Shown: positions 53,691-62,233 of the stretch, piece after piece
How positions within the stretch are numbered: position 1 is the stretch's first letter
How the letters are laid out: each line of letters starts with the position of its first letter
From: Cyanobium sp. Morenito 9A2
GTDB taxonomy: Bacteria; Cyanobacteriota; Cyanobacteriia; PCC-6307; Cyanobiaceae
Assembly: GCF_024345575.1 (NCBI RefSeq)
Contig: NZ_JAGQBJ010000009.1
Span: 1-64,000 of the forward strand
Length of the DNA: 64,000 bases
Direction of reading: 5' to 3'
Translations under genes and position numbers: made by a program
Notes under the pieces: model-generated
What the model was told of the DNA's origin: nothing
The model's database searches: none
Seen by the model: the letters and a program-made list of their open reading frames with translations, nothing else

Positions 53691-54954
53691 ATGGCCATGG
53701 CCCACCAACGCATCGTTGTGCTGGGCGCGGGCTTTGCAGGGCTCTGCAGCACCCTGGGGGCCTACCGCCAGCTCGACGCCCTCGGCATCGGGCCCGACCA
53801 GGTGCAGGTGTCGCTGGTGAACCGCGCCCGCTTCCACGCCATCCGCGTGCGCGACTACGAAAGCGACCTGGGTCCCCTGCGGGTACCCCTCGATGATCTG
53901 CTCACCCCGAGGGGGTGGAGCTGATTGAGGCGGAGGTGATCGGCATCGAAACAGCGGGCCGGCGCATGCAACTGCAGGGCACCGCCGGACCCAGCGAGCT
54001 TGGCTACGACCGGCTGGTGCTCGCCCTGGGCAGCGTGCTCGCCCGCCCCGACCTGAGGGGCCTGGAGACCCACGGCTTCGATGTGGACACCTACGCCGGC
54101 GCCGTTCGGCTGGATCAGCACCTGCGTTACCCGGTGCTCCAACCCGCCAGCCCTGGCCAGTTCACGGTGGTGGGGGGGGGGCCGGCCTCACCGGCCTGGA
54201 GCTGGCCTGTGAACTGCCGGGGCGGCTGCGGGATCTGCTGGCGCAGGCGGGGCGCAGCGAGCCCGTGCGGGTGGTCCTGGCGGATCACCAGCCCCGGGTG
54301 GGGTCAGGCCTGGGCGTCCATGCCCTGCCGGTGATCGAGGCGGCCCTGGCCGAACTGGGAGTGGAGAGCCGAGGCGGCCTGGAGGCCGTGGCCGTCACCC
54401 CGGAAGGCCTGGAGCTCAGGGGCGGCGAGACGATTCCGGCGGCCACCGTGGTCTGGTGCGCCGGCCTGCGCGCCCATCCGCTCACGGCCGCCTTCGGGGT
54501 GGACCTGGACAGGCTCGGGCGCCTGCCGGTGGAGAACACCCTGCGGGTGATCGGGGTGCCGGAGGTGTTCGACGCCGGCGATGTGGCCCGCGCTCCGATC
54601 GATCCGGGGCACGACTCGGTGATGTCCTGCCAGCACGGGCGGCCCATGGGCCGCTTCGCCGGCCACAACGTCGTCGCAGACCTGCTCGGCCAGCCCCTCT
54701 TGCCCCTCCACATCCCCACCTACGTCACCGTGGTCGACCTGGGCCCCTGCGGCACCCTCTACACCGAAGGCTGGGACCGCCAGGTGGTGGCCACCGGCGC
54801 CACCGCCAAGGCCACGAAACGTCTGATCAATGGGGTGCGCATCTATCCACCCGCCGGCGGCGATCGGTCCGCCCTGCTGGCCGCCGCCGCCCCCGAGCGG
54901 CAGACGGCACAGGCCGTGGCACCCACTCCGACGGCCATGACCGAGCCGGGCTAG
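53691..54954 (+). pseudogene. NDH-2-like FAD-dependent NAD(P)H dehydrogenase with two frameshifts
   Basis: The FAD motif IVVLGAGFAGLCSTLGAYRQ starts the first frame. At the G5 run 53911-53915 one G is missing; the next frame reads VELIEAEVIGIETAGRRMQL and FTVVGGG. At the G10 run 54172-54181 another G is missing; the last frame reads LTGLELACELPGRLRDLLAQ, ATVVWCAGLRAHPLTAAFGV, and FDAGDVARAP and ends at 54954. Adding one G to each run yields a full type II NADH dehydrogenase-like protein of about 420 residues. Either recent decay or sequencing error in G-runs. Confidence 0.75.
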
Positions 54955-56054
54955 CCGTTGTTCTGTGGAACGGCACCCGGCAGCGGCAGACCCAGCACAG
55001 GGGCTCCCTCCTCAGGGGCTGGATTGGGTGGGGTTTCCGGTCCAATCAGATCCACCGCGGTGCGCTGCACCAGCAGCCGGAAGCGCATCGGGGCCTGTTG
55101 CTGATTGATGAACTCCTGCACCGCCGCCACCTGCTTGGGGGTGGGCAGGTCGGGGTCGGTGACGCGGACCCTGGCGTCGATCTGGGGTGGATTCTTCTGC
55201 CAGTCGATGCTGATCCCCACCAGATCGATGGCCGGGTCACTACCGAGGGTGATCGTGCTGCTCCGCAGCCGCTGCTCGATCAGGGCCTCCACCCGCTGCA
55301 CCGCCGCCTGCTGGCGGTAACTGCTCACCAGACGGAAAAAGCTGCTGCCCAGGGGAATCACGAGCAGGGCGGTGAGTCCCACGCTGATCAGGCCGAGCTT
55401 GCTGTGGAACAGTCTGGAGCGGTACACCCGCTCGAGGGTGGCGAGGGCCGCCATCGCGCCCACCATGATCCCGAGCAGGTTGGTGGCGAACAGCAACAGC
55501 GCTCCGTAGGCCTCGGTCGTCAGGCCGGCCGACAGCAGCAGCCCCACCACGCACATCGGTGGCACCAGCGCCACGGCAATCGCCAGGCCGGCCAGAGCGG
55601 AGATCGCCTCCTTGCGCAACTTGGCGTACATCGCCACCGCTCCGGCCGCCAGGGCCACCCCCAGATCCAGCAGGTTCGGGCTCGTCCGGTTCATCACCTC
55701 CGTTCCGAAGCTGGGGAACGCCACCAGGGCACCCAACCCCATGGAGAGCACCACACAGATCAACACCCCGAGCATCAGGGTGCGGAACGCCCGCAGCAGC
55801 ATCCCCACCCGTCCGCGCAGGATCTCGAAGGCCATCGCCTGCAGGGGCATGATCCAGGGGGCCACCACCATCGCGCCGATCACCACGCCCGGGCTGTTGG
55901 CCAGCAAGCCGAGGGTGGCGATCAAGCTGGCGCCCACCGTTAGCACGACGAACACCTGGCTGAAACTGGCCTCCCGCTCGAACTCCTCCTTCAGGGCAAC
56001 GAGTCGGCCGTCCTCTGCGGCGGTCCCAATCCCAGCCATGGCAAGCACGGGCAA
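54951..56054 (-). CDS. DUF389 family membrane protein
   Basis: 367 residues; a second ATG lies at 56039. About six transmembrane helices in residues 35-235 include LTVGASLIATLGLLANSPGV with VIGAMVVAPWIMPLQ, and ALAGLAIAVALVPPMCVVGL, the recurring pattern of the DUF389 family (unknown transport or membrane role). A soluble C-terminal domain (about 250-367) follows. The gene is convergent with the NDH-2-like pseudogene, overlapping by four bases. Confidence 0.85.
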   Translation of the reverse strand: MPVLAMAGIGTAAEDGRLVALKEEFEREASFSQVFVVLTVGASLIATLGLLANSPGVVIGAMVVAPWIMPLQAMAFEILRGRVGMLLRAFRTLMLGVLICVVLSMGLGALVAFPSFGTEVMNRTSPNLLDLGVALAAGAVAMYAKLRKEAISALAGLAIAVALVPPMCVVGLLLSAGLTTEAYGALLLFATNLLGIMVGAMAALATLERVYRSRLFHSKLGLISVGLTALLVIPLGSSFFRLVSSYRQQAAVQRVEALIEQRLRSSTITLGSDPAIDLVGISIDWQKNPPQIDARVRVTDPDLPTPKQVAAVQEFINQQQAPMRFRLLVQRTAVDLIGPETPPNPAPEEGAPVLGLPLPGAVPQNNG

Positions 56055-56079
56055 AGGAGCAAGTATCGGCTGGGGCCGC

Positions 56080-56634
56080 CTACGCCGCCCCCAGCTTGAA
56101 GCGGCCCTCCAGTCGCCAGGGCCAGCCGTGGCGCCAACCGCCGGGCCCCGGCCGCACCAGGGCCAGGGCCTCGAAGCGGATCAACCGGGGCAGCTCCGGC
56201 ACCAGTTCCCCGGCCATAGCCTCCCGATCGATCGCACCGCCGGGTTGCCCTTGCTCCGGCTCGGCGTAGAGCAGGCTCAGGTGGGGCCCCACCGGCGGCC
56301 CGTCGCTGCCCGGGAAAGCCGCCTCGGCCTGCTCCAGCAGCTCGGCGGTACAAAGATTCGGCAGCGGCAGATAGAAAAACGTGAAAAAGTCGTCGCGCCA
56401 GGCGGGGGCTGCCAGCTCCAACTCCAGGGGCGCCAGGCGTTGGGCGAGCACGGCGGTGGCCTCCAGCAGAGACTTCAAAGCCCCCGACCGATCGCCAGCG
56501 CAAAGGGTCACGTGGGGAGCGAAGGTGGGAGCTGCGTAACGCTCGGCCAGGCGCTCGATCAACGCCTGCAGAACTTGGGCCTGCTCTGGCGCCGCCAACA
56601 GCCAGAGGGCATAGGGGCCGGCCGCTTCAGCCAC
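56080..56634 (-). CDS. 2H phosphoesterase-like protein
   Basis: 184 residues from a GTG start at 56634. Two H-x-S/T-h motifs characteristic of the 2H phosphoesterase superfamily are present, APHVTLCAGD and GPHLSLLYAE, about 110 residues apart as expected for the two lobes of cyclic phosphodiesterase-type enzymes. Substrates include cyclic phosphates of nucleotides and RNA. The GTG overlaps the arsM stop by eight bases, suggesting coupling; an ATG farther upstream lies inside arsM and adds non-family residues. Confidence 0.72.
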   Translation of the reverse strand: MAEAAGPYALWLLAAPEQAQVLQALIERLAERYAAPTFAPHVTLCAGDRSGALKSLLEATAVLAQRLAPLELELAAPAWRDDFFTFFYLPLPNLCTAELLEQAEAAFPGSDGPPVGPHLSLLYAEPEQGQPGGAIDREAMAGELVPELPRLIRFEALALVRPGPGGWRHGWPWRLEGRFKLGAA

Positions 56635-57652
56635 AACAGGCTGGCGCGGGAGCAGGATCCGCTTCAGCCGCCGCCGCCACGAACGGGCCCCGGTGGCGGG
56701 AGCGATCGCCCCGCAGCTCAAAATGGGGGGCCAGTCGGCTCTCGCTGAGCATCCGCGCCGTGTTGCCATCCACCCGTCGGCTCTCCCCGCGCCTGAACTG
56801 GACGTCCCGATCGAACGCCAACGTCTCCGGCTGCTCGACGATGGTGCCCAGGTACATCGCCGTCTGGCCGTAATCCTCTCGGGTTTCCTCCAGGTCGTCG
56901 AAGGCGAACAGCCGATAGGTGGCCGAGCGGAAGTGCAGCGCCCCCAGCTTCGCCGTCAGTTCCGGATCGCTGACGGCCAGGGGCCGCTCCTCCACCATCC
57001 GCGGATCGGCGAAGCCCGCCTGCCGCGCCAGCCGCAGGAAATCGGGGCCATAGAGCGCCCCGCCCAGGCATTCGCCGTAGAGCACCGGATCGCCCTGCAG
57101 CTCGATCGGCACCCGCCGGTCGGCGTAGACATCGGCGAAGTACAGCTCACCCCCGGGTTTCAGCAACCGCCGCACCCCCCGCAGCACGGCCAGCTTGTCG
57201 GTGCTGAGGTTGACCACGCAGTTGGAGACCACCACATCGAAGCTGGCGGGCTCCAGGGGCAAGGCCCCCAGCTGCTCGATCAGACCCGAAAGGAAGCGCA
57301 CGTTGGCGTAGCCGAAGGCCTCGGCCTGGAAGGCGCGGTGGGCTTCGGCCACCGCCAGTTGCTCGGGGGTCATGTCGACGCCGATCACTTCGCCGCTGGC
57401 CCCCACCAGCTGGGCGAGCAGGTACACATCCCGACCGCTGCCGCAGCCCAGATCCAGCAGCCGCATGCCTTCCAGCAAGGGCGGTGCCACCAGGCCACAG
57501 CCGTAGTAGCGCTCGATCACCTCGGGGTGGATCCGCGCCAGCAGCGGCTTCAAGTGCTCGGGCAGAGCGCTGGCATCGCAGCAGGCGTCGGTGCGCAGAT
57601 CATCCGTGCCCGCCAGGGTGCGTCCGTAGTACTCCTGAACGGCGCTGTGCAC
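56627..57652 (-). CDS. arsM: Arsenite S-adenosylmethionine methyltransferase
   Basis: 341 residues. The Rossmann SAM motif LLDLGCGSGRDVYLLAQLVG is preceded by CCDASALPEHLKPLLARIHP and YYGCGLVAPPLLEG and followed by FDVVVSNCVVNLSTDK, giving the conserved cysteines that bind As(III). The C-terminal domain carries ECLGGALY and ends in a CCG. It converts As(III) to methylated and volatile forms, as in Synechocystis ArsM. No other ars gene is in the window. Confidence 0.93.
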   Translation of the reverse strand: MHSAVQEYYGRTLAGTDDLRTDACCDASALPEHLKPLLARIHPEVIERYYGCGLVAPPLLEGMRLLDLGCGSGRDVYLLAQLVGASGEVIGVDMTPEQLAVAEAHRAFQAEAFGYANVRFLSGLIEQLGALPLEPASFDVVVSNCVVNLSTDKLAVLRGVRRLLKPGGELYFADVYADRRVPIELQGDPVLYGECLGGALYGPDFLRLARQAGFADPRMVEERPLAVSDPELTAKLGALHFRSATYRLFAFDDLEETREDYGQTAMYLGTIVEQPETLAFDRDVQFRRGESRRVDGNTARMLSESRLAPHFELRGDRSRHRGPFVAAAAEADPAPAPACCG

Positions 57653-57714
57653 GGGACGCGGGGCAAAGGGAACAGCCAGTCTGGCGTCGGGGGCCTAGAA
57701 CGACGTCCACCTCG

Positions 57715-58338
57715 GTGCCAGCTGTGGCGAGCTTCAGCGCGCTGATCCCCGGGGCCCTGGCCCTGGATCCGGCCAGCTTCCACGCCCTGCGGGAGCTGCC
57801 GGGACTGGGGCTGCCGCTGGTGCTGGCGGCGGGACTGAGCCGGGAGATCGCCCAGGGATTCATCCTGTTCATCAACCGGGTCACGCCCCTGCGTTTCCTG
57901 CTCACGCTGCTGGTGCAGACGCTGCTGTTCGCCTTCGGGTTCCTGGTCTGGGCCTTGAGCACGGCGTTGGTGGCGCAGCTGGTGTTCCGCAACCCCGTGC
58001 CCTTGGCCCTGGTGGTGCGCGCCCTCGCCCTGGCCTACGCCCCCCAGCTGCTCAGTTTCCTGGGGGTGCTCCCCTACCTGGGGGTGCCGCTGCTGTCACT
58101 GCTCTCGCTCTGGACCGCGATCGCCTTCGTGGTCGGTCTGCACACGGTCACCGGTCTGGGGTCCTGGAGCGCCTTCGCCTGTCTGATCGGCGGCTGGCTG
58201 CTGAGCCAGCTGCTGGAGCGCACCGCCGGCCAGCCCGTGATCGCCCTGGGCCAGCAACTGCTGGATCGGGCCGCCGGTGTGGCGGTGGTCAGCGACCAGC
58301 CGCAATTGCAGGCCCTGCTGCGCTCGGGGCGGCGATGA
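57715..58338 (+). CDS. Yip1-domain membrane protein
   Basis: About 207 residues from GTG at 57715 (GTG at 57724 also possible; no ATG). Five hydrophobic helices in the order LLTLLVQTLLFAFGFLVWAL, VPLALVVRALALAYAPQLLS and LGVPLLSLLSLWTAIAFVVG, then a final helix, match the Yip1/DUF1282 group. Function in bacteria is unknown. Its stop overlaps the start of the 942-residue protein gene (ATGA). Confidence 0.75.
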   Translation: MPAVASFSALIPGALALDPASFHALRELPGLGLPLVLAAGLSREIAQGFILFINRVTPLRFLLTLLVQTLLFAFGFLVWALSTALVAQLVFRNPVPLALVVRALALAYAPQLLSFLGVLPYLGVPLLSLLSLWTAIAFVVGLHTVTGLGSWSAFACLIGGWLLSQLLERTAGQPVIALGQQLLDRAAGVAVVSDQPQLQALLRSGRR

Positions 58339-61163
58339 AGCTGCCCCCCTTCTCCCGCCGCTGGTGGCTGCTGGTCGCCCTGGCCCTGGTGCTGCTGCCG
58401 GGCGCCGGCCTGGCCCTGGCACCGCTCTATGCGCTGCTGCATCGCACGTTCGGCGTCGCGATCGAGCTGGTCACGATCGGGGCGCTGCTGTTCCTGATCG
58501 CCGCCTTGCTCGCTCCGCTCGAAGCCCTGGGCTGGTGGGCGGGCTGGTATGGCGGCGGTGTCGAGGGCCACCCGGCGACGGGGGTGCTGGCCACACCGCG
58601 GCGCGGCGAGCAACCCCTGGCGCGCATGGTCGTCTACCTCGATGGCATCGGCCAGGCCTCCGCCGAGGCCCTGCCCGAAGGCGAAGACTTCCTGCGCCGC
58701 CTCGCCCAGCGGTTGCCGGATGACACGCCGATCGTGCGCGGAATCATGCCCTACTCGGTGGTCAACGTGCCGCTGACCGAAATGGGCTGGCTGGCGGTGT
58801 TCTGGCGCTGGGTGGATCGCCTGCGCCTCAAGAACCCCCGCAGCCTGCTGGGGCTGATCATCAACCTGCGCAACGTCACCGTGGTGGCGGTCTCCGCCGA
58901 CGAGCGCTACGGGCCGATCTACAACCAGGGCATCGCCCAGGTGATCGTCGACAGCCTGGTGGCCAACGGCTACCCGCTCGGCACGGGCCTGCCGATCACC
59001 CTGCTGGGCTTCAGCGGTGGCGGCCAGATTTCCCTGGGGGCCCTGCCCTACCTGCGCCGCGCCCTGGAGGCCCCGATCGAGGTGATCTCCCTGGGGGGGG
59101 TGTTCGCCGGCGGCAACCCCTTTCTCCAGGTCCAGCACCTCTACCACCTGGTAGGGGATCGCGATCGCGTCGAGCGCTTCGGGCGGATCATCTTCCCCCG
59201 GCGCTGGCCCCTGGTGGCGCTCTCCTACTGGAACCGGGCCCGGCGGCGGGGCAAGGTGAGCCTGATCCCCCTGGGTCCCGTGGGCCATGAGCTCCCCGGC
59301 GGCCTCCTCGATGGGGAGGCGCGGCTCCCCGATGGCCGCAGCCCTCTTCAGCAGACCTTGGATCTGGTGGCCGCGATCCTCAGCGAGAGGCAGGTGGTGC
59401 CGCCCCTGGCGCTCCCGGAGGGCAGCAGCTACGGCCTGGCCCGGGCCAACCGCTGGCACCAACTTGATCGGGCCCGCGACACTGGGCAGCTGGAGCCCAC
59501 CCCCGGCCCCTTCCGGCCCCTGGAGCCCTGGCTCGGCCGCCTGATCCTGCCGGCCCCTGGACAGCGTGACGGTGGCGTGGATTTCGAGGTGTTCCAGGCG
59601 CCCGCCGAGGCGGCCGAGCTGGTGGGCCGCACCCTGCGCCTGCACTGGGACGACCCCCGCCTGGCCGCCATCGTGTTCGATGTGCACTTCAGCGAGGAGG
59701 CGCGCCACAGCCTCCGCCAGGGTGGGGTGCACCCGGTGCGCCTGGAGGGCTGGCGCCAGGTGACGCCGCTGGAATCCCTCGCCGGGGCCCGTCCCTATGA
59801 CGACCAGTTCGTGGCCCTGCCGGAGCCGGTGCGGATCGAGACGACCAGCGGGGCATCAGAGCTGCACATCGTCGCCGAGCCGCGCCAGACCAGCGGGATG
59901 GCCCTGGCCCTGGTGCAGTTCCAGAAACCCCAGGGCGACGACCTCTGGCAAGCCGTGGCCTTCGACCCCCTGCGGCGCAGCTTCAGTGGCGCCGCCCTGC
60001 AGCTACGTTTGCCGGAGCCCATCGCCAACAGCGAAGGCCTGCCGCCCTCCACCAGCACCGACCTGAACCAACTGCCGCCGAATCGCGAGGGCTGGTACGT
60101 CGCCGGGGTGAGCGATGGCGGGGGCCGGCTGGTGGTGCAGTCGATGGCGCCGCGGGCGCTGATGCGCCTGGCGCCGGAGCGGGTGATCAGCGGCCGGCGC
60201 GCCGCCTGGCGCTACCTCAAGCGTGAGGCCTGGGCCGACACCACGGCCGGCAGCCTCAGCTCGGTGCTGGTCAGCGGCCGCCCGGCGAATCCCCAGGCCC
60301 CGCTCGCCGATTGGCGGATCGGCGATCGCCTGCTGGTGCTGCACGTCTACGGCGGCATCGGCGGCCAGCGGCGGGAGGCGGCCGCGGCCTCGGGCCTGAT
60401 CTTCGGCCACTTCGCCTACGGCACCGCCGAGGTGGTGCTCGAACCGCTCGCCGCAGAGCCGTCCCTGGCGATCGACTACCACCAGGTGTATGCCCACAAC
60501 GGCGATGGCGTGATCGCCGGCGCCCACAGCTGGTGGCGCTACATGGGCGATCGACAGGCGGGCTGGCTCGGCACCCGCCCCGTGGCCGACATCCTGATCC
60601 GCTTCCCGCCTTTCACCGCCCCCTACCAGGTGGGGGACGAGCTGCGCTCCCCCCTGGCCCTGTTCGAGTGCCAGTTGGCGGCGATGACCGCCCGCTACCG
60701 GGTGGGGGATGGCACCGGCGCCACCTTCGTCGGTCCCGCCAACAACTGCGCCCAGGACTCCAACCAGGCCCTGTTCGGCGCCATCCGGCTGCTGCTGGAG
60801 CAGATCCAGGCCGTGGATCCCTCCCTGCGCCGGGAGTGGGAGCGCGAGAACCCCGAGCCGGCCCAGCGGCTGGCGCAGTTGCTGCGGCTGGAGCGCGCCC
60901 TGAGGCGGGAGCTGCATCCCCTGGGGCGCACCCGCGCCGACTGGCGCCAGAACGCCTACCTGCTGGGGAGCAGCCTGGAGGATCGGCCCCTGGCCAACCT
61001 GGCCCGGGGATTGAGCAGCTGGCGGACGATGCTGCCGCGGCTCGCCTCCGACACCGTGATCAAGGTGTTCCTCGAGCATGGGGCCTCGGCCCTGGTGCTG
61101 CGCACCAACCAGGTGGGGGGCCGGCGGCCGGAGATCGAGCCCCTGGCACCCCTGACCCTATGA
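58335..61163 (+). CDS. Large membrane-anchored protein with a hydrolase-like nucleophile motif
   Basis: 942 residues. Two N-terminal helices (about 8-65) are followed by a region with LARMVVYLDGIGQASAEALP and, near residue 220, GLPITLLGFSGGGQISLGAL, a GxSGGG elbow typical of alpha/beta hydrolases. The C-terminal half has YHQVYAHNGDGVIAGAHSWW and RYRVGDGTGATFVGPANNCA, which I recall in cyanobacterial proteins annotated as predicted CAAX-type proteases. A catalytic histidine and aspartate cannot be placed with confidence, so hydrolase activity is an inference. It is translationally coupled to Yip1. Confidence 0.7.
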   Translation: MKLPPFSRRWWLLVALALVLLPGAGLALAPLYALLHRTFGVAIELVTIGALLFLIAALLAPLEALGWWAGWYGGGVEGHPATGVLATPRRGEQPLARMVVYLDGIGQASAEALPEGEDFLRRLAQRLPDDTPIVRGIMPYSVVNVPLTEMGWLAVFWRWVDRLRLKNPRSLLGLIINLRNVTVVAVSADERYGPIYNQGIAQVIVDSLVANGYPLGTGLPITLLGFSGGGQISLGALPYLRRALEAPIEVISLGGVFAGGNPFLQVQHLYHLVGDRDRVERFGRIIFPRRWPLVALSYWNRARRRGKVSLIPLGPVGHELPGGLLDGEARLPDGRSPLQQTLDLVAAILSERQVVPPLALPEGSSYGLARANRWHQLDRARDTGQLEPTPGPFRPLEPWLGRLILPAPGQRDGGVDFEVFQAPAEAAELVGRTLRLHWDDPRLAAIVFDVHFSEEARHSLRQGGVHPVRLEGWRQVTPLESLAGARPYDDQFVALPEPVRIETTSGASELHIVAEPRQTSGMALALVQFQKPQGDDLWQAVAFDPLRRSFSGAALQLRLPEPIANSEGLPPSTSTDLNQLPPNREGWYVAGVSDGGGRLVVQSMAPRALMRLAPERVISGRRAAWRYLKREAWADTTAGSLSSVLVSGRPANPQAPLADWRIGDRLLVLHVYGGIGGQRREAAAASGLIFGHFAYGTAEVVLEPLAAEPSLAIDYHQVYAHNGDGVIAGAHSWWRYMGDRQAGWLGTRPVADILIRFPPFTAPYQVGDELRSPLALFECQLAAMTARYRVGDGTGATFVGPANNCAQDSNQALFGAIRLLLEQIQAVDPSLRREWERENPEPAQRLAQLLRLERALRRELHPLGRTRADWRQNAYLLGSSLEDRPLANLARGLSSWRTMLPRLASDTVIKVFLEHGASALVLRTNQVGGRRPEIEPLAPLTL

Positions 61164-61571
61164 AAACCGTGGCACCTTGGCCGAGCGGTAGAGCTCCAGC
61201 CGCTCGGTCCAAGAGCCTTTCATGTACTCGTCGAGGAAGGTGCCGGGGGCCAGCAGACCCTCGCTGAACACCATCCCCAGCAAGGTGGTGAGGGGCGAGG
61301 GTGTCGACGACCAGCAGACCTGCACCGGCAGGGAGAGCTCCTGGAGGTTGTCCGCCAGCCTCACCGAGAGCACCCCAAGGGTGTCCTCCGCCACCACCGC
61401 CGTCTTGGAGAGGTAAAGGCAGGCGCCTGCGGCGCTGATATCCCAGAGGCGCCCGGTGAGCACCTCTCCAGCGGGGCCGCGGAACTCCGCCACCACCGGC
61501 GCCAGGGTGGTGGGCAAGGGGTAGCGGGTGTGCCTGCGCTCCGGAAACCCATTCGCCCCTGAAACGCCCAT
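61158..61571 (-). CDS. PilZ-domain protein
   Basis: 137 residues. The N-terminal RxxxR motif is in ERRHTRYPL, and the D/NxSxxG motif in LWDISAAGACLYL, the two signatures of cyclic di-GMP binding by PilZ domains. The remainder is a compact beta barrel (VSVRLADNLQEL and LPVQVCW). It is stand-alone and probably a c-di-GMP effector controlling motility or polysaccharide. It is convergent with the 942-residue gene, overlapping it by six bases. Confidence 0.85.
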   Translation of the reverse strand: MGVSGANGFPERRHTRYPLPTTLAPVVAEFRGPAGEVLTGRLWDISAAGACLYLSKTAVVAEDTLGVLSVRLADNLQELSLPVQVCWSSTPSPLTTLLGMVFSEGLLAPGTFLDEYMKGSWTERLELYRSAKVPRFS

Positions 61572-61732
61572 CCCGTCCGCCCCCTGCAGGGGAGTTGAAG
61601 TTCAGAGCAGGAGGTTAGGGCGTTCAGCACAAGCGATCGGCATCATCAACAACGGCCAGCTCCCAGCGCGGCAAAAGCTCGGATCCCAAAGCCTCTCGTT
61701 GAATGAAAAAGTGCCCGGTGGATGAGCGTCCG

Positions 61733-62160
61733 ATGACTGAAACCACTCCACGCCCAGGGGGTTTGCCATTCAAGGCCACGCGGCGAGTGCCTTGGCCCTG
61801 GCGGCGTTGCTGACCGGCTGTGGCGGCCCAGCGCCCATCACCTTTCTCTGCCAGGACACCCAGAACCCCGTGGGCACCCCAGGCCCCCCAGCTCCATGGT
61901 GATGTCACCCTGCAGGTCCGCGATGAAGCCCGACTGATCCAACCCGACCAATCGGTGCTGAGCGCCAAGGCCAAGGACGGCCGCTACGTGTTCATGGGAG
62001 AGAGTGCACCGCCGGCAACCCCCAGGACCATGACGGCGATGACGCCCCCGGCGCCAGGCAGGCGGAGCCCCGCTTTATGGGTTTCAAGGTCCACTTCGAC
62101 GGCAGTTTTGACCACAGCCACCGCATGACGATCGACCAGAAGAGCTTGAGCTTCAGGTAG
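61733..62160 (+). pseudogene. Lipoprotein gene remnant with frameshifts
   Basis: ASALALAALLTGCGGPAPIT (61783-61842) is a lipoprotein signal with cysteine in LTGC, but no start codon leads it in frame; ATG 61733 is in another frame. The coding then ends at PAPW-TGA; VTLQVRDEARLIQPDQS and AKAKDGRYVFMGESAPP continue in a second frame, and FKVHFDGSFDHSHRMTIDQK reaches TAG at 62158 in a third. The pieces look like one short secreted protein. mnmG starts 73 bases downstream. Confidence 0.35.
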
Positions 62161-62233
62161 AAGGCCCAGGCGGCCCTGGACTGCGAAGGCGCCCTGCATG
62201 GCGAAGGCCAGTGTCAACCCATACATTGAAAGC

